Numbered from the stretch's first letter, positions 15,727 through 24,863 are shown. The stretch: DNA of 60,363 bases from Eubacterium ruminantium (GCA_900108205.1 FNUU01000006.1:146404-206766), one strand, 5' to 3'. The notes: generated from the sequence alone by a model not told the origin. Numbers and translations: made by a program.

Positions 15727-16521
15727 ATGAAGTTAGGTTTTATTGGTGCCGGAAATATGGCAAGTGCCATCATCGGAGGTATTATCAAGAAGGGAATTTA
15801 TACTCCGAGAGAGATCATCTGTTCTACACCTGTAGAGGCAGAGAGAAAGATGGCTGAGGAAAGCTTTGGCGTTAATACAACAGCAGATAATAAGACTGTT
15901 GTTAAGGAAGCCAGAATCATTTTTATAGCTGTTAAGCCTCAGGTTATTCCGATTGTTGCTGAAGAGATCAAGGGATGTGACCTTGAGAACAAACTTATAA
16001 TTTCGATAGTTGCTGGTAAGTCCATCGAGTGGTATGAAAATGCTTTTGGACGTCAGCTTAAATTAGTCAGAGCAATGCCTAATACTCCGGCGCTTGTAGG
16101 TGAGGGAATGTCTGCAGCCAGCCCAAGCTCACTGGTAACAGAAGAGGAGCTTGATCAGGCAGTTGCGATCCTTTCTGCATTCGGAAGGACAGAGGTTGTT
16201 CCTGAAAAGCTTATGGAGGCAGTTGTATCTGTATCCGGAAGTTCTCCTGCATATATTTTCATTCTGATCGAGGCTATGGCAGATGGCGCCGTAAGACTTG
16301 GTATGCCTAGAGCACAGGCGTATGAATTTGCTGCTCAGGCGGTTTACGGATCTGCAAAGATGGTGCTTGAAACAGGTAAGCATCCGGCAGAGTTAAAGGA
16401 TATGGTCTGCTCACCAGGCGGAACAACGATAGAGGCTGTAAGGGTTCTTGAGGAGTGTGGTTTCAGAAGCAGCATTATTGAAGCCATGGAAGCATGCGCT
16501 GATGTTTCAAGAAGACTTTAA
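15727..16521 (+). CDS. proC: Pyrroline-5-carboxylate reductase
   Basis: Last step of proline synthesis: reduces pyrroline-5-carboxylate with NAD(P)H. The 264-aa protein opens with the Rossmann motif GFIGAGNMASAIIGG and has AVKPQVIP (~68-75), the MPNTPALVGEGMSA segment and the C-terminal dimer signature SGSSPAYIF...GMPRAQAY...SPGGTTIEAV. Length is normal. An AAAGAGGG ribosome binding site precedes the ATG. It begins just after the integrase scar, so its native upstream region may have been altered by the element. Confidence 0.95.
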   Translation: MKLGFIGAGNMASAIIGGIIKKGIYTPREIICSTPVEAERKMAEESFGVNTTADNKTVVKEARIIFIAVKPQVIPIVAEEIKGCDLENKLIISIVAGKSIEWYENAFGRQLKLVRAMPNTPALVGEGMSAASPSSLVTEEELDQAVAILSAFGRTEVVPEKLMEAVVSVSGSSPAYIFILIEAMADGAVRLGMPRAQAYEFAAQAVYGSAKMVLETGKHPAELKDMVCSPGGTTIEAVRVLEECGFRSSIIEAMEACADVSRRL

Positions 16522-16536
16522 GCGGTAAATGCTAAA

Positions 16537-17655
16537 ATGGTTAAGATCAAGAATCTGTTTAAAAATGAACCGGTAACCATGGTATCATTCATACTTGCGT
16601 GTTTATCGGTGCTACTGGTTCCCGTTGATAAGCATTACGTGGACTATGTAAATTATAAAACATTGGGAACGCTTCTTACTCTTATGATAATCATGGCCGG
16701 ACTTGGAGGCCAGGGGTTCTTCAGAAAGATTGGAAGCGATCTTCTTGCGCGTATAAGCAGTCTCAGAATACTTGGGCTGGTTCTGGTATATCTGTGTTTC
16801 TTCTTCGCAATGTTTATCACAAATGACGTGGCGCTTATAACGTTTGTGCCATTTACCATTGAAGTTCTTATGATGGCCGGCATGAAGAATTATCTGATAC
16901 CGATAATTGTCCTTCAGACAATTGCTGCAAATCTCGGAAGTATGCTGACACCTATTGGCAATCCGCATAATCTGTATCTTTATGATCTTTCGGATATGTC
17001 ACCGCAGAGCTTTATAGGGATGATGCTTCCGTATTCACTCTTGTCATTTGTGCTGCTTACTGTTATGACATGCTTACTTACCGGAAGGAAGAAGATTGAG
17101 AACAGTACGGTCACGGTGGCAAAGCATGGAGGAATGACTTTCTTTAAAACCGGAATGTATCTTGTGCTTTTTCTGCTGAGTCTTACTACAGTTTTAAGGG
17201 TGCTGCCGTATTATATCGTGCTGGGCGTTGTCGTTCTTGTGGTTATAGTATTTGACAGAAAGAATTTCCTGGAGGTGGATTACTTCCTGCTGCTGACTTT
17301 TACATTTCTCTTTATTTTCATCGGGAATATGAAGAGAGTGGATGCAGTAAATGATATTCTGACAAAGCTGGTAAGCGGAAATGAATTTGCGGTATCCATC
17401 GCAACCAGCCAGTTTATCAGTAATGTACCGGCGACTATACTTATATCGGGCATGACCACGGATTATAGTGCGGTCTGTATCGGTACTGACTTTGGAGGGC
17501 TCGGAACGCTTATAGCGTCTATGGCGAGCCTGATATCCTTCAAGCTTTATGGCAGGATAGCGGGCAGCAAAAAAGGAAAATATGTGCTGACATTTACACT
17601 TTTCAGCATCATTTTCCTGGTATTCCTCATAGCGGAATATATGATCATTAATTAA
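16537..17655 (+). CDS. ArsB/NhaD-like (SLC13-type) anion or ion permease
   Basis: 372-aa polytopic membrane protein with about ten helices. It has the ITNDVALITFVPF segment (~89-101) and a second NVPATILISGMT half-repeat (~293-304), plus TPIGNPHNLYL (~138-148). These paired helix-break motifs belong to the ion transporter superfamily that includes ArsB, NhaD and citrate/dicarboxylate carriers. The real substrate cannot be told. It is shorter than typical ArsB (~430 aa). It starts 15 nt after proC with only a weak ribosome binding site, so it may be translated by coupling. Confidence 0.8.
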   Translation: MVKIKNLFKNEPVTMVSFILACLSVLLVPVDKHYVDYVNYKTLGTLLTLMIIMAGLGGQGFFRKIGSDLLARISSLRILGLVLVYLCFFFAMFITNDVALITFVPFTIEVLMMAGMKNYLIPIIVLQTIAANLGSMLTPIGNPHNLYLYDLSDMSPQSFIGMMLPYSLLSFVLLTVMTCLLTGRKKIENSTVTVAKHGGMTFFKTGMYLVLFLLSLTTVLRVLPYYIVLGVVVLVVIVFDRKNFLEVDYFLLLTFTFLFIFIGNMKRVDAVNDILTKLVSGNEFAVSIATSQFISNVPATILISGMTTDYSAVCIGTDFGGLGTLIASMASLISFKLYGRIAGSKKGKYVLTFTLFSIIFLVFLIAEYMIIN

Positions 17656-17687
17656 AATTAGGAATGTTAATTGGTATTCTATGGTAT

Positions 17688-17717
17688 TTATCGAGAAGCC
17701 AAACTCGCTTCTCATAA
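17688..17717 (-). repeat. Small recurrent hairpin, copy 1
   Basis: GAGAAGC/GCTTCTC stem extended by TTAT/ATAA around one bulged C. On the minus strand it reads ATTATGAGAAGC then a GAGTTTG loop, matching copies at 38892-38922 (plus) and 47171-47197 (minus). Placed 33 nt after the permease stop. Confidence 0.7.
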
Positions 17718-17835
17718 TTATATGGGATTTATGTTCCTCAGATATCTTATCAGGAAAAAATCAAATACTCACGTTATCGTTGACTTATTATTCATCGGAT
17801 AAGATATAGTATAGAATTATACAGTTAAAATAAAA

Positions 17836-17904
17836 AATACCGTCAGGCATATTTTTCATGAGAGAAAATAACGAATTTTTTGTGATAAATAGCCTGGCGG
17901 TATT
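17836..17904. terminator. Inverted repeat, probable terminator
   Basis: AATACCGTCAGGC at 17836-17848 pairs with GCCTGGCGGTATT at 17892-17904 (one G-U pair) around a long AT-rich loop. The T-run is better on the minus strand, where TATTTTTTATTTT follows. On the plus strand it may still end the proC-permease transcript. Confidence 0.6.
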
Positions 17905-17970
17905 TACATGTTAAATAGTAAATAGTAAAATGTGTATCCGAGAGTAACAGTTTTTTTGTAAAGGGGTAGT

Positions 17971-18990
17971 ATGATGAATGATAATAATTTAATGCAGAAT
18001 GGTTCTCAGAATGGCATATCAAGAGAAGAATTTGATTATGCTCAGGAATCAATAAAAAAGCTGTCGGATTATTTTGACGGCAAGGTGGTTGGTCAGCAGA
18101 ATCTGAAATTCTCCATGATCGCTTCTATTATTGCCGATGGACACGTACTGGTAGAATCGGTACCGGGACTTGCAAAAACGACTGCTGCGAAGACTATTTC
18201 GGACGCGGTTGCCGGCAAATTTTCAAGAATACAGTGCACACCGGATCTTCTTCCGAGTGATATCATAGGTACACAGATATATAATCAGGCAAATGGTAAG
18301 TTTGAAACTGTACTCGGACCTGTATTTGCCAATTTTGTTCTTCTGGATGAGATCAACAGATCCAGCGCAAAGACTCAGAGTGCCATGCTCGAAGCCATGC
18401 AGGAGAAGCAGGTTACCATCGGAGGTATGACATATAAGCTTCCGGATGACGTATTTATCGTATTTGCAACACAGAACCCTATCGAGCAGGAGGGTACTTA
18501 TCTGTTGTCAGAGGCCCAGACAGACCGATTCCTTATCAAGGAGAAGATCACTTATCCGACTCCGGATGAGGAGGCAGAAATCCTTAACCGTATCGAATCA
18601 GGGGTTATCAAGCAGACACCTGCTGTTCTCAGTATCAAGGATGTGGATGAGCTTCAGCGTATAGCAGAGAAGGTTTATGTGGATCCGCTTATTAAGAAAT
18701 ACATTTCCCTTATAGTAAATGCAACAAGAAATGCAGAGAAGCTGCTTTCACCGGAATACAGCCGATATGTAAGACTTGGTGCCAGTCCGAGAGCATCTAT
18801 CGCCTTCCTTAAGATTGCAAAGGCGGTTGCGCTTATCTACGGAAGAACTTATGTTACACCGGATGATGTAAAGCTTCTTCGTCATCAGGTGCTTCGTCAC
18901 AGAATTGAGCTTAACTATTCGGCAGTTGCCGATAATGTTTCGGTTGAAACAATCATCGATCAGATAGTTAATTCGGTTAAGACACCATAA
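17971..18990 (+). CDS. MoxR-family AAA+ ATPase
   Basis: MoxR ATPases act as chaperones that activate partner proteins with von Willebrand A (vWA) domains. The 339-aa protein has Walker A in VPGLAKTTAAKT (~66-77), Walker B LLDEINRSSAKTQSAMLEAM (~126-145), sensor-1 FATQNPIEQEGT (~166-177) and the lid domain with GASPRASIAFLK (~271-282). All are typical of the MRP/RavA branch. It heads a six-gene operon with DUF58, two vWA proteins and a TPR protein, the classic arrangement called Bat or aerotolerance in Bacteroides. A second ATG at 17974 is an equally good start. Confidence 0.93.
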   Translation: MMNDNNLMQNGSQNGISREEFDYAQESIKKLSDYFDGKVVGQQNLKFSMIASIIADGHVLVESVPGLAKTTAAKTISDAVAGKFSRIQCTPDLLPSDIIGTQIYNQANGKFETVLGPVFANFVLLDEINRSSAKTQSAMLEAMQEKQVTIGGMTYKLPDDVFIVFATQNPIEQEGTYLLSEAQTDRFLIKEKITYPTPDEEAEILNRIESGVIKQTPAVLSIKDVDELQRIAEKVYVDPLIKKYISLIVNATRNAEKLLSPEYSRYVRLGASPRASIAFLKIAKAVALIYGRTYVTPDDVKLLRHQVLRHRIELNYSAVADNVSVETIIDQIVNSVKTP

Positions 18991-19029
18991 GGTGATAGGG
19001 TTTAAAATACATTTCAGGAGAAATGATAA

Positions 19030-19905
19030 ATGGATTTTGATAATCTGTCAAAGATAAGGGCAGAGGTTGCCCTTTATACAAACAGAAAAAGTTCAAATAT
19101 ACTGGATGGAGATTTTACCTCTGTGTTCAGAGGACGAAGCCTTGAATTTGATGATCTGAGGGAGTACACCATTGGAGACAATATCAAGGATATAGACTGG
19201 AAATCTTCTTCCAAGACCGGAAAAACTCTTGTCAGACGGTTTATTGCAGAGAAGAAGCATAATGTGCTTTTCGTAGTGGACAGCGGAGCAAAGTTCATGG
19301 CAGATACCTCTGCAGGAGAGGACAAGGGACTTCTTGCGGTTGATATCTTCGGAACCATTGCTTATCTGGTGGATAAGCATGGAGATGATTTTGCACTTAT
19401 GCAGGACATTGATAATGGTACATTTTTCAGCTATTTCAGATCCGGAGCTGCGCATTTTGAGAATCTTATGGCAAAGTGCAGCAGTAATATCGGCAAGAAC
19501 GGTAAGAAAGGGCCGGAGGGCCTGCTGGATTACATATCTGAAAGCATCAGAAGAAAAATGGTTATCATTTTCATAACCGATATGACAGGAATGGAAGGCA
19601 TTTCTGAAAAGACTCTTCGTAAGATAACGGTAAATAATGATCTTCTTGTTATAAATATCGAAGATGCTTTCATGTATGGATATGATATCTTTGATGTTGA
19701 ACTTGAAAAATACGAGGATGAATATACCGTACACAGAGAAAAACTTTATGCGGCAGAAAAGAAGGACCGCAGGAAGAGATATGAAAGATGTAGTGATCTC
19801 TTTAAAAGATATGGCGTATCTTCCGTGACCATAACAAAGGAATCGGAGATAATTGATAAAGTAGTAGAACTTTTTGAAAGGCACAGACATGCAAACATCA
19901 GTTGA
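19030..19905 (+). CDS. DUF58 domain protein
   Basis: 291 aa. DUF58 proteins carry a degenerate vWA-like fold and nearly always sit next to moxR. Here FRGRSLEFDDLREYTIGDNI (residues 36-55) followed by DIDWKSSSKTGKTLVRRF is the hallmark segment. The middle shows a vWA-like VLFVVDSGAKFM strand with DSG in place of a full DxSxS metal site, and a later IIFITDMTG. No membrane helix is seen, so it is cytoplasmic and probably a direct partner of the ATPase. It lies 39 nt after moxR and its end overlaps the next gene by 17 nt. Confidence 0.9.
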   Translation: MDFDNLSKIRAEVALYTNRKSSNILDGDFTSVFRGRSLEFDDLREYTIGDNIKDIDWKSSSKTGKTLVRRFIAEKKHNVLFVVDSGAKFMADTSAGEDKGLLAVDIFGTIAYLVDKHGDDFALMQDIDNGTFFSYFRSGAAHFENLMAKCSSNIGKNGKKGPEGLLDYISESIRRKMVIIFITDMTGMEGISEKTLRKITVNNDLLVINIEDAFMYGYDIFDVELEKYEDEYTVHREKLYAAEKKDRRKRYERCSDLFKRYGVSSVTITKESEIIDKVVELFERHRHANIS

Positions 19906-20365
19906 GCTTCAGGAACCAATTTCATATATGCCACTTTGGATAATTCTGGCCATCGTTTTACTCTTGCTAATAATTGCCGCTCAGATAGTATTCAGAATAC
20001 TTTTCAAGGGACGGCTTAAGAGACCTAAGAAGGTTAAGATCAAAAAGCCTCGTCCAAAGACAATGGAAGAGATCAAGAAGAAGTATCTCTTCATGCTGAA
20101 CTCCATCGAAACAAATCTTGCAGGCGGCAAGATAACTGTTCGTGAGGGCTACAAGCGCATCAGTGAATGTATCAGAGGCTTTGTATTTGAGGCAACAGGA
20201 GTTCCTGTAGACAAATTCAGTCTTTCGGAGATCAGGAAAATGAGAATGCCTGTACTTACAAGTCTGGTGCAAGAGTATTATGAACCGGAGTTTGCAAGGA
20301 CAACTTATGCAGATATAAGACAATCAGCGTTTAAGACAAGGAAGGCTATTGAAACATGGCGTTAA
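19889..20365 (+). CDS. Single-pass membrane protein of the MoxR/Bat operon
   Basis: 158 aa with one membrane helix (~residues 12-37), a Lys/Arg/Pro-rich stretch right after it (RPKKVKIKKPRPKT), and a soluble helical domain of ~100 residues. The positive stretch predicts the C-terminal domain is cytoplasmic. An in-frame ATG 15 nt upstream is possible, but the ATG at 19889 has GAAAGG in better position. It overlaps the DUF58 gene and is itself overlapped by the following vWA gene, so translation is coupled. In other Bat operons a DUF4381-like membrane protein occupies this slot; I could not confirm homology. Confidence 0.75.
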   Translation: MQTSVELQEPISYMPLWIILAIVLLLLIIAAQIVFRILFKGRLKRPKKVKIKKPRPKTMEEIKKKYLFMLNSIETNLAGGKITVREGYKRISECIRGFVFEATGVPVDKFSLSEIRKMRMPVLTSLVQEYYEPEFARTTYADIRQSAFKTRKAIETWR

Positions 20366-21450
20366 AATATCCGTTACTGGCGAAGATTGGAATACCGGTA
20401 CTGATCTTACTGGTAGTCCTTCTTCATATCATTAAGAAAAAAGTAAAATATAAGGGCGGTATCAGAGCGGCAAATACATCATTTGCCCGTAACCTCCCGG
20501 AATATAAGAAGTTTAAGAAAAGACACAGCGTGCTTAAGACACTGATGGAGATCAGTGCGATAGTTGCGATAGGCGCGACCATCATCCTTTTTGCAAGGCC
20601 TTATAAGGTAGAGAAGGTGGTCAGTGGTACCAAGAAAAGAGATATCTATCTTAATCTTGATGTGTCTTATTCGATCTGTTATCTGAATTATGATCTGGTG
20701 GACAGCCTCAGAGATGTTGTTAAAAGTCTTGATGGAGACCGATTTGGTATAACTATCTACAATACCTCCACGGTACTTTATGTTCCTATGACGGATGATT
20801 ATGATTTCATCCTAAGGAAGCTGGATGACCTTAAAGAGTACTTCGAGCTTCAGAAAGAGTATGTAGAGAATTACTGGGGCAAATACCTCTATGAGGTAGA
20901 TCAGACAAAGTACCAGCAGCTTCAGGAAAAGCTTGATTATTTTGATGCCGGTACTATAACAAATAATATTCAGAAGGGTAGTTCTCTCATCGGTGAGGGA
21001 CTTGCATCCTGCCTGTACAGCTTCCCGCATCTGGAAGATGAAAACAGGACCAGAGTGATCATTATGTCAACCGATAATGCCGAAGAAGCGCGTCAGAAGC
21101 CTCTGGTTGAACTAGATGAGGCCAGTGATCTCTGCGAGAAGAACGGAGTTACAATATTCGGAATATTCCCTAACGAGAAGGCATTCAATGTAATTCAGGG
21201 ATATGAATACGATTATGAAGAAAATTCTTCTGATATGCAATACAATGTCGAGAAGACCGGCGGTAAGTTCTACAAGCAGAGCGACAGCTTTCCGGTAAGT
21301 GAGATAGTTAAGGATATTCAGGAACAGAAGGTTATGGAGGTAAATGAGATCGTTATCACCAAATCCGTTGATCAGCCTATGGTTCCGGTTGTTATAATTC
21401 TTATTTCTCTTATTATACTTATTATTACAGGAGCGGTAATTTTGTTATGA
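20356..21450 (+). CDS. vWA-domain membrane protein, BatA-like
   Basis: 364 aa. Two N-terminal helices (~6-24 and ~62-80) precede a von Willebrand A domain whose metal-ion site begins DVSYSICY (DxSxS form, ~99-103), and a final helix (~342-362) returns to the membrane. The N-terminal NTSFARNLPEYKKFKKRH region matches the basic strip found before the vWA domain in Bat proteins. The domain is presumably outside the cytoplasm. It overlaps its upstream neighbour by 10 nt and its downstream neighbour by 4 nt. MoxR is thought to act on such proteins; the substrate here is unknown. Confidence 0.85.
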   Translation: MALKYPLLAKIGIPVLILLVVLLHIIKKKVKYKGGIRAANTSFARNLPEYKKFKKRHSVLKTLMEISAIVAIGATIILFARPYKVEKVVSGTKKRDIYLNLDVSYSICYLNYDLVDSLRDVVKSLDGDRFGITIYNTSTVLYVPMTDDYDFILRKLDDLKEYFELQKEYVENYWGKYLYEVDQTKYQQLQEKLDYFDAGTITNNIQKGSSLIGEGLASCLYSFPHLEDENRTRVIIMSTDNAEEARQKPLVELDEASDLCEKNGVTIFGIFPNEKAFNVIQGYEYDYEENSSDMQYNVEKTGGKFYKQSDSFPVSEIVKDIQEQKVMEVNEIVITKSVDQPMVPVVIILISLIILIITGAVILL

Positions 21451-22403
21451 TAACAAAGCCAATAGTTCCTCTTTATATTATGATACCGGTTGTGAGCGTG
21501 GCATTTCTTTTCTACCTCATAGTGGTTATCAGAAATAAAACAGGCGTATTAAATAAAATACTTAGAGCATTCAGAGTATTGCTTATACTCGGGCTCATTT
21601 TCCTGATCAATCTCAGGATCATGACCAAAAGATATAATGTTGATGTAGAGCTTAAAAATATTGATGTTCTTTTTGTCGTTGACAGTACTATCAGTATGTG
21701 GGCAGAGGATTATGACGGACAGAAGCCAAGAATGAAGGGCGTTCAGAATGACTGCGCATACATTATGGAGAGTCTTTCGGGAAGTAATTTCGCTCTGATC
21801 AAATTTGACAATAAAGCACAGATACTTGCTCCATTTACGCAGGACAGCAAGAATGTAGCGGATGCTTTTTCAACAATCTCCATACCGGATAAGCTTTACG
21901 CAAAGGGAACAACGCTTAATGTTCCTTATAAAGAAATGGAGGAAATGCTGGTTTCTTCTTCCAAGAAAGAGGGAAGGATCACGATAGTATTCTTCATCAG
22001 TGATGGTGAGATTACCTCCGACGAACAGCTTGAATCCTTTTCGGGACTGGCCAATCTTATTGATGGCGGCGCGGTTCTCGGATATGGAACTCCTCAGGGA
22101 GGAAGAATGCAGGATAAGGGTTATGGTTATATAAATGATCCTGAAAAGGGCGGAGAGGCTCTTTCAAAATATGATGAGGATAATCTTAAGCAGCTTTCAA
22201 GGGACATGCATATAGATTATATTCATATGGAAGAAAGCATAAATGTTGAATATCTGCTGGATGCCATCAAGAGCGGAAGCGTTTCCAAGCTGGGAAGCAG
22301 CGACAATGTAAGCTATGAGGATACATTTTTCTATTATGTACCTTTCCTTCTTGCGATGCTTCTTGTAGAGATTGTACTTGTAATCAGAAGAGGACGTATC
22401 TGA
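21447..22403 (+). CDS. vWA-domain membrane protein, BatB-like
   Basis: 318 aa with two N-terminal helices (~8-27, ~40-56), a vWA domain and one C-terminal helix (~295-312) with a basic tail. The metal site is VVDSTISMWAED (DxTxS form), and a later VFFISDGEITSDEQL carries the second vWA aspartate loop. It starts with an ATGA overlap to the BatA-like gene and the next gene starts 2 nt later. Two vWA proteins side by side with MoxR, DUF58 and TPR genes is the standard Bat layout, which suggests a membrane complex. Confidence 0.85.
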   Translation: MITKPIVPLYIMIPVVSVAFLFYLIVVIRNKTGVLNKILRAFRVLLILGLIFLINLRIMTKRYNVDVELKNIDVLFVVDSTISMWAEDYDGQKPRMKGVQNDCAYIMESLSGSNFALIKFDNKAQILAPFTQDSKNVADAFSTISIPDKLYAKGTTLNVPYKEMEEMLVSSSKKEGRITIVFFISDGEITSDEQLESFSGLANLIDGGAVLGYGTPQGGRMQDKGYGYINDPEKGGEALSKYDEDNLKQLSRDMHIDYIHMEESINVEYLLDAIKSGSVSKLGSSDNVSYEDTFFYYVPFLLAMLLVEIVLVIRRGRI

Positions 22404-22404
22404 T

Positions 22405-23196
22405 ATGGATGAGAATAGAAAAGACGTTAAAGAGTCTCAGAAAAAACAAAAATTTCATATAGAGAATCCGAGAGCATTTATGCTTGTCACAGATATTATA
22501 TGTGCACTTGTTCTTGCATTGGCCTTGTATTTCGGGATCAGATATATAATGAATGAGACGTTCATAAATCATTATGAGGATGAACAGTACGAAACGAGTA
22601 TCATGGATAAGCTCAGCCATTTGAATTATTATGAGAGCTATCTCCCGTATTATAACAAGGGAAATGCAGAGTACAAAAATGGAAACTATGACAAGGCGAT
22701 AGCTGCATATAAAAAGGCTCTTGATGAAAACCCTCCTCACAGAGGAGAGAAGGAATGTGATATCAGAGTTAATCTGGCTCTTGCCATGATAGCAAAGATA
22801 GATTTCAGTGAAATGACTGATGAGAAGGATGTTCAGAGAATCATAAGGCAGCTTAAGGCGGCAAGAAATGTACTTACCGAGGAGGGCTGTGCGAATCCTG
22901 ACAATCCTGACGGTCATAACAAGGAGGCCGAACAGCTGAAGAAGGATATTGATGATTTCCTCGACCAGCTTCAGCAACAGCAGGATCAGGATGACCAGCA
23001 GGACGATCAGCAGGATCAGGATCAGAACAATGATGAGCAGAATAATCAGTTCTCTGATCGTGAAAATGATCTGAAGGAGCAGCTGGAAAACCAGATGACA
23101 GACAGCCTTCAGGAGCATAGCGATGCTGAAAAGGAAAAAGAAGAGAAGGAAAATGGCATAGACTGGGATAATTACGGACTCGGAAAGACCTGGTAA
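22405..23196 (+). CDS. TPR membrane protein, BatC-like, with Gln/Asp-rich tail
   Basis: 263 aa. A helix at ~28-48 anchors the protein. A tetratricopeptide unit follows (YYNKGNAEYKNGNYDKAIAA, ~83-102). From about residue 185 the chain becomes very rich in Gln, Asp and Asn (repeats of the form QQDQDDQQD), then a charged coiled-coil-like end. The DNA here is a CAG/GAT-rich low-complexity stretch. BatC proteins of other bacteria share one TPR plus an acidic or Gln-rich tail. It is the last gene of the operon; a strong terminator begins 2 nt after the stop. Confidence 0.82.
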   Translation: MDENRKDVKESQKKQKFHIENPRAFMLVTDIICALVLALALYFGIRYIMNETFINHYEDEQYETSIMDKLSHLNYYESYLPYYNKGNAEYKNGNYDKAIAAYKKALDENPPHRGEKECDIRVNLALAMIAKIDFSEMTDEKDVQRIIRQLKAARNVLTEEGCANPDNPDGHNKEAEQLKKDIDDFLDQLQQQQDQDDQQDDQQDQDQNNDEQNNQFSDRENDLKEQLENQMTDSLQEHSDAEKEKEEKENGIDWDNYGLGKTW

Positions 23197-23197
23197 T

Positions 23198-23249
23198 GAA
23201 AGAGGCTATGGGCATGCGTGCTTGCACGCTGATGCCCGTAGCCTCTTTC
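23198..23249 (+). terminator. Terminator of the MoxR/Bat operon
   Basis: GAAAGAGGCTATGGGCAT (23198-23215) pairs with ATGCCCGTAGCCTCTTTC (23232-23249) with a single G-U pair. A second small hairpin, GCGTGC-TT-GCACGC, sits in the loop. An A-rich left side and CTCTTT right side make it bidirectional. Confidence 0.85.
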
Positions 23250-23273
23250 ACAACATATGTGCCGCAGGTATAT

Positions 23274-23329
23274 GTATATGACGAGTGTGCGACATGAGAT
23301 AGACCGCGGAGCGGTCTAAGAATATCACA
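23274..23329. repeat. Palindromic intergenic repeat, copy A
   Basis: Starts GTATATGACGAG, then GTGCGACATGAG, then the perfect stem TAGACCGC-GGA-GCGGTCTA. The outer arm is partly decayed. It belongs to the same family as copies at 23351, 40345 and 40507. The stem bases differ from those of the 40-kb copies but still pair. Confidence 0.85.
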
Positions 23330-23350
23330 TCGATGAATAACAACCTCAAA

Positions 23351-23406
23351 GTATATGACGAGAGTGTGACATGAGATAAACCGCAGAGCGGTCTATGAAT
23401 GCCACG
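23351..23406. repeat. Palindromic intergenic repeat, copy B
   Basis: GTATATGACGAG, GTGTGACATGAG, then ATAAACCGC-AGA-GCGGTCTAT and TGAATGCCAC. The stem is the CCGC/GCGG version seen in copy A. Distance to copy A is 77 nt. Confidence 0.85.
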
Positions 23407-23514
23407 ATAGAAAATTTAAATATTAATCAAATATTTAGATGACTACAAAAAGATTTTGTGTTTAAATAAAAAATAGCAGAAAATGTTTTTTTGCGTTGTA
23501 AGAGGATTCTGCAT

Positions 23515-24861
23515 ATGAAAAAGTACAGAAGTTATATATATGGCCTTGTGATCATGCTGCTCGTGAGTATCCTGCTCGTTGTCAGTGTGGCTTATTACAA
23601 GGGAAAGAATAAAACATATGGTAAGCAGGAGGGCTATACCGTAAATGGCAATTATAATTCGCCGGAGAAGTCCTATAATGCTTACAATTTTGCCATGGGA
23701 ACGAGTGTTTCCGTGACTTTTTATGATGCCTATATGGGTATAAACGGTAATCCTGTAAGTAAATTCGAGGAGCTCTCAAACGATCTGTTCAGCCTTATAA
23801 GATATCTTGATATAGATATTATTTCATGGAGAAATACAGCCTCTATGTTATATAAATATAATAATGTTCATGTGACCGAGGAGTTGAATGAACTGAAGGC
23901 TGTAATTGACGAAGACAGTGATCACACCGATCTTGAAAGAAAAAATGCCGAGATCAGAAGAGAGGAATTAAATAAACGTGCGGAAATACTTAAGAGGATA
24001 CTCTATGTAAGCAGCTGTATCTGCAGGGACAGTGAGGGCGCCCTGGATATTACAATAAGACCTGTAGCGGAGCTTTGGGGGATTGAGAGCTTTACCGGAG
24101 ATCCGGAATATTTTACAGTTCCTTCTGAAGACGCTTTACAGGATGCTGCAAGCTCCACCGGTTATGAAAAATTAGAATTATATGATATTCCTTACGAGAT
24201 GAAAAAGCTCCTTTCGGATTATGATGGTGAGAAAACCTCGGATGATACGGAATCTCTGAAGGAGATATATTTAAATGGTGTTATGGTAGATCTTGGCGCA
24301 GTAGGCAAGGGATATGCTCTGGACTATGTATATGATAATTTTTTGAATAAATATCTTGAGAAGAATGCTGAGCATCCGGAGAAGGATTTTAATAAAAGAG
24401 GGATCATACTGGCCGCAGGCGGAAGTATTATGGCCGCAGGCAGCAGACCTGACGGATCGGGCTTCAGGATTGGCGTCAGGGATCCGAAGGGCAGTATGAA
24501 GGACATGGTCGGATATATCAAACTTACACCGGGCTGCAGGAAGGTGTGCGTATCGACTTCAGGTAATTATGAAAAATACGTTGAAAAAGATGGCGTGAGA
24601 TATCATCATATAATCGATCCTTCAACGCTTCATCCTGCAGATTCGGGACTTGTTTCTGTTACCGTTGTTTGCGATGATACCTGCATCCTGCCGGAGTATG
24701 CCGGACTCATCAGCGATGGCCTTTCCACAGCATGTTTTGTACTTGGACAGGAAAAGGCTGAGGAATTGCTGAAAAAATATAAGGCGGAAGCTGTATTTAT
24801 TGATACAAATGGAAAGATCACCGTAACAGACGGATTGAAGGATTCATTTGTTAAGGAGTAA
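23515..24861 (+). CDS. apbE: ApbE-family FAD:protein FMN transferase
   Basis: ApbE attaches FMN covalently to threonines of exported protein domains such as those of RnfG and RnfD. The 448-aa protein begins with a signal-anchor helix (~5-27), so the enzyme works outside the cytoplasm. It has VDLGAVGKGYALDYV (~260-274), GGSIMAAGSRPDGSGFRIG, the VSTSGNYEKY strand and HHIIDPSTLHPAD, all ApbE hallmarks, and ends with DGLSTACFVLG. A TTG eight codons upstream is less likely than the ATG, which has AGAGG 9 nt before it. The rnf genes 1 kb downstream encode its probable substrates. Confidence 0.93.
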   Translation: MKKYRSYIYGLVIMLLVSILLVVSVAYYKGKNKTYGKQEGYTVNGNYNSPEKSYNAYNFAMGTSVSVTFYDAYMGINGNPVSKFEELSNDLFSLIRYLDIDIISWRNTASMLYKYNNVHVTEELNELKAVIDEDSDHTDLERKNAEIRREELNKRAEILKRILYVSSCICRDSEGALDITIRPVAELWGIESFTGDPEYFTVPSEDALQDAASSTGYEKLELYDIPYEMKKLLSDYDGEKTSDDTESLKEIYLNGVMVDLGAVGKGYALDYVYDNFLNKYLEKNAEHPEKDFNKRGIILAAGGSIMAAGSRPDGSGFRIGVRDPKGSMKDMVGYIKLTPGCRKVCVSTSGNYEKYVEKDGVRYHHIIDPSTLHPADSGLVSVTVVCDDTCILPEYAGLISDGLSTACFVLGQEKAEELLKKYKAEAVFIDTNGKITVTDGLKDSFVKE

Positions 24862-24863
24862 TC

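Larger units (their letters stand above)
17656..17970. other. Intergenic region before the MoxR operon
   Basis: 315 nt with no gene. It contains a copy of a small recurrent hairpin (17688-17717, minus orientation) and a long inverted repeat (17836-17904). A TTGACT at about 17780 with TATAGT-like sequences 14-19 nt on is a possible promoter, but no spacing is convincing. The moxR ribosome binding site is AAAGGGG. Confidence 0.6.
23197..23514. other. Intergenic region with terminator and two structured repeats
   Basis: 318 nt without a gene. It contains the Bat operon terminator (23198-23249), two copies of a palindromic repeat (23274-23329 and 23351-23406), then AT-rich DNA that must hold the apbE promoter. 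No confident -35/-10 pair was found. Confidence 0.7.
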
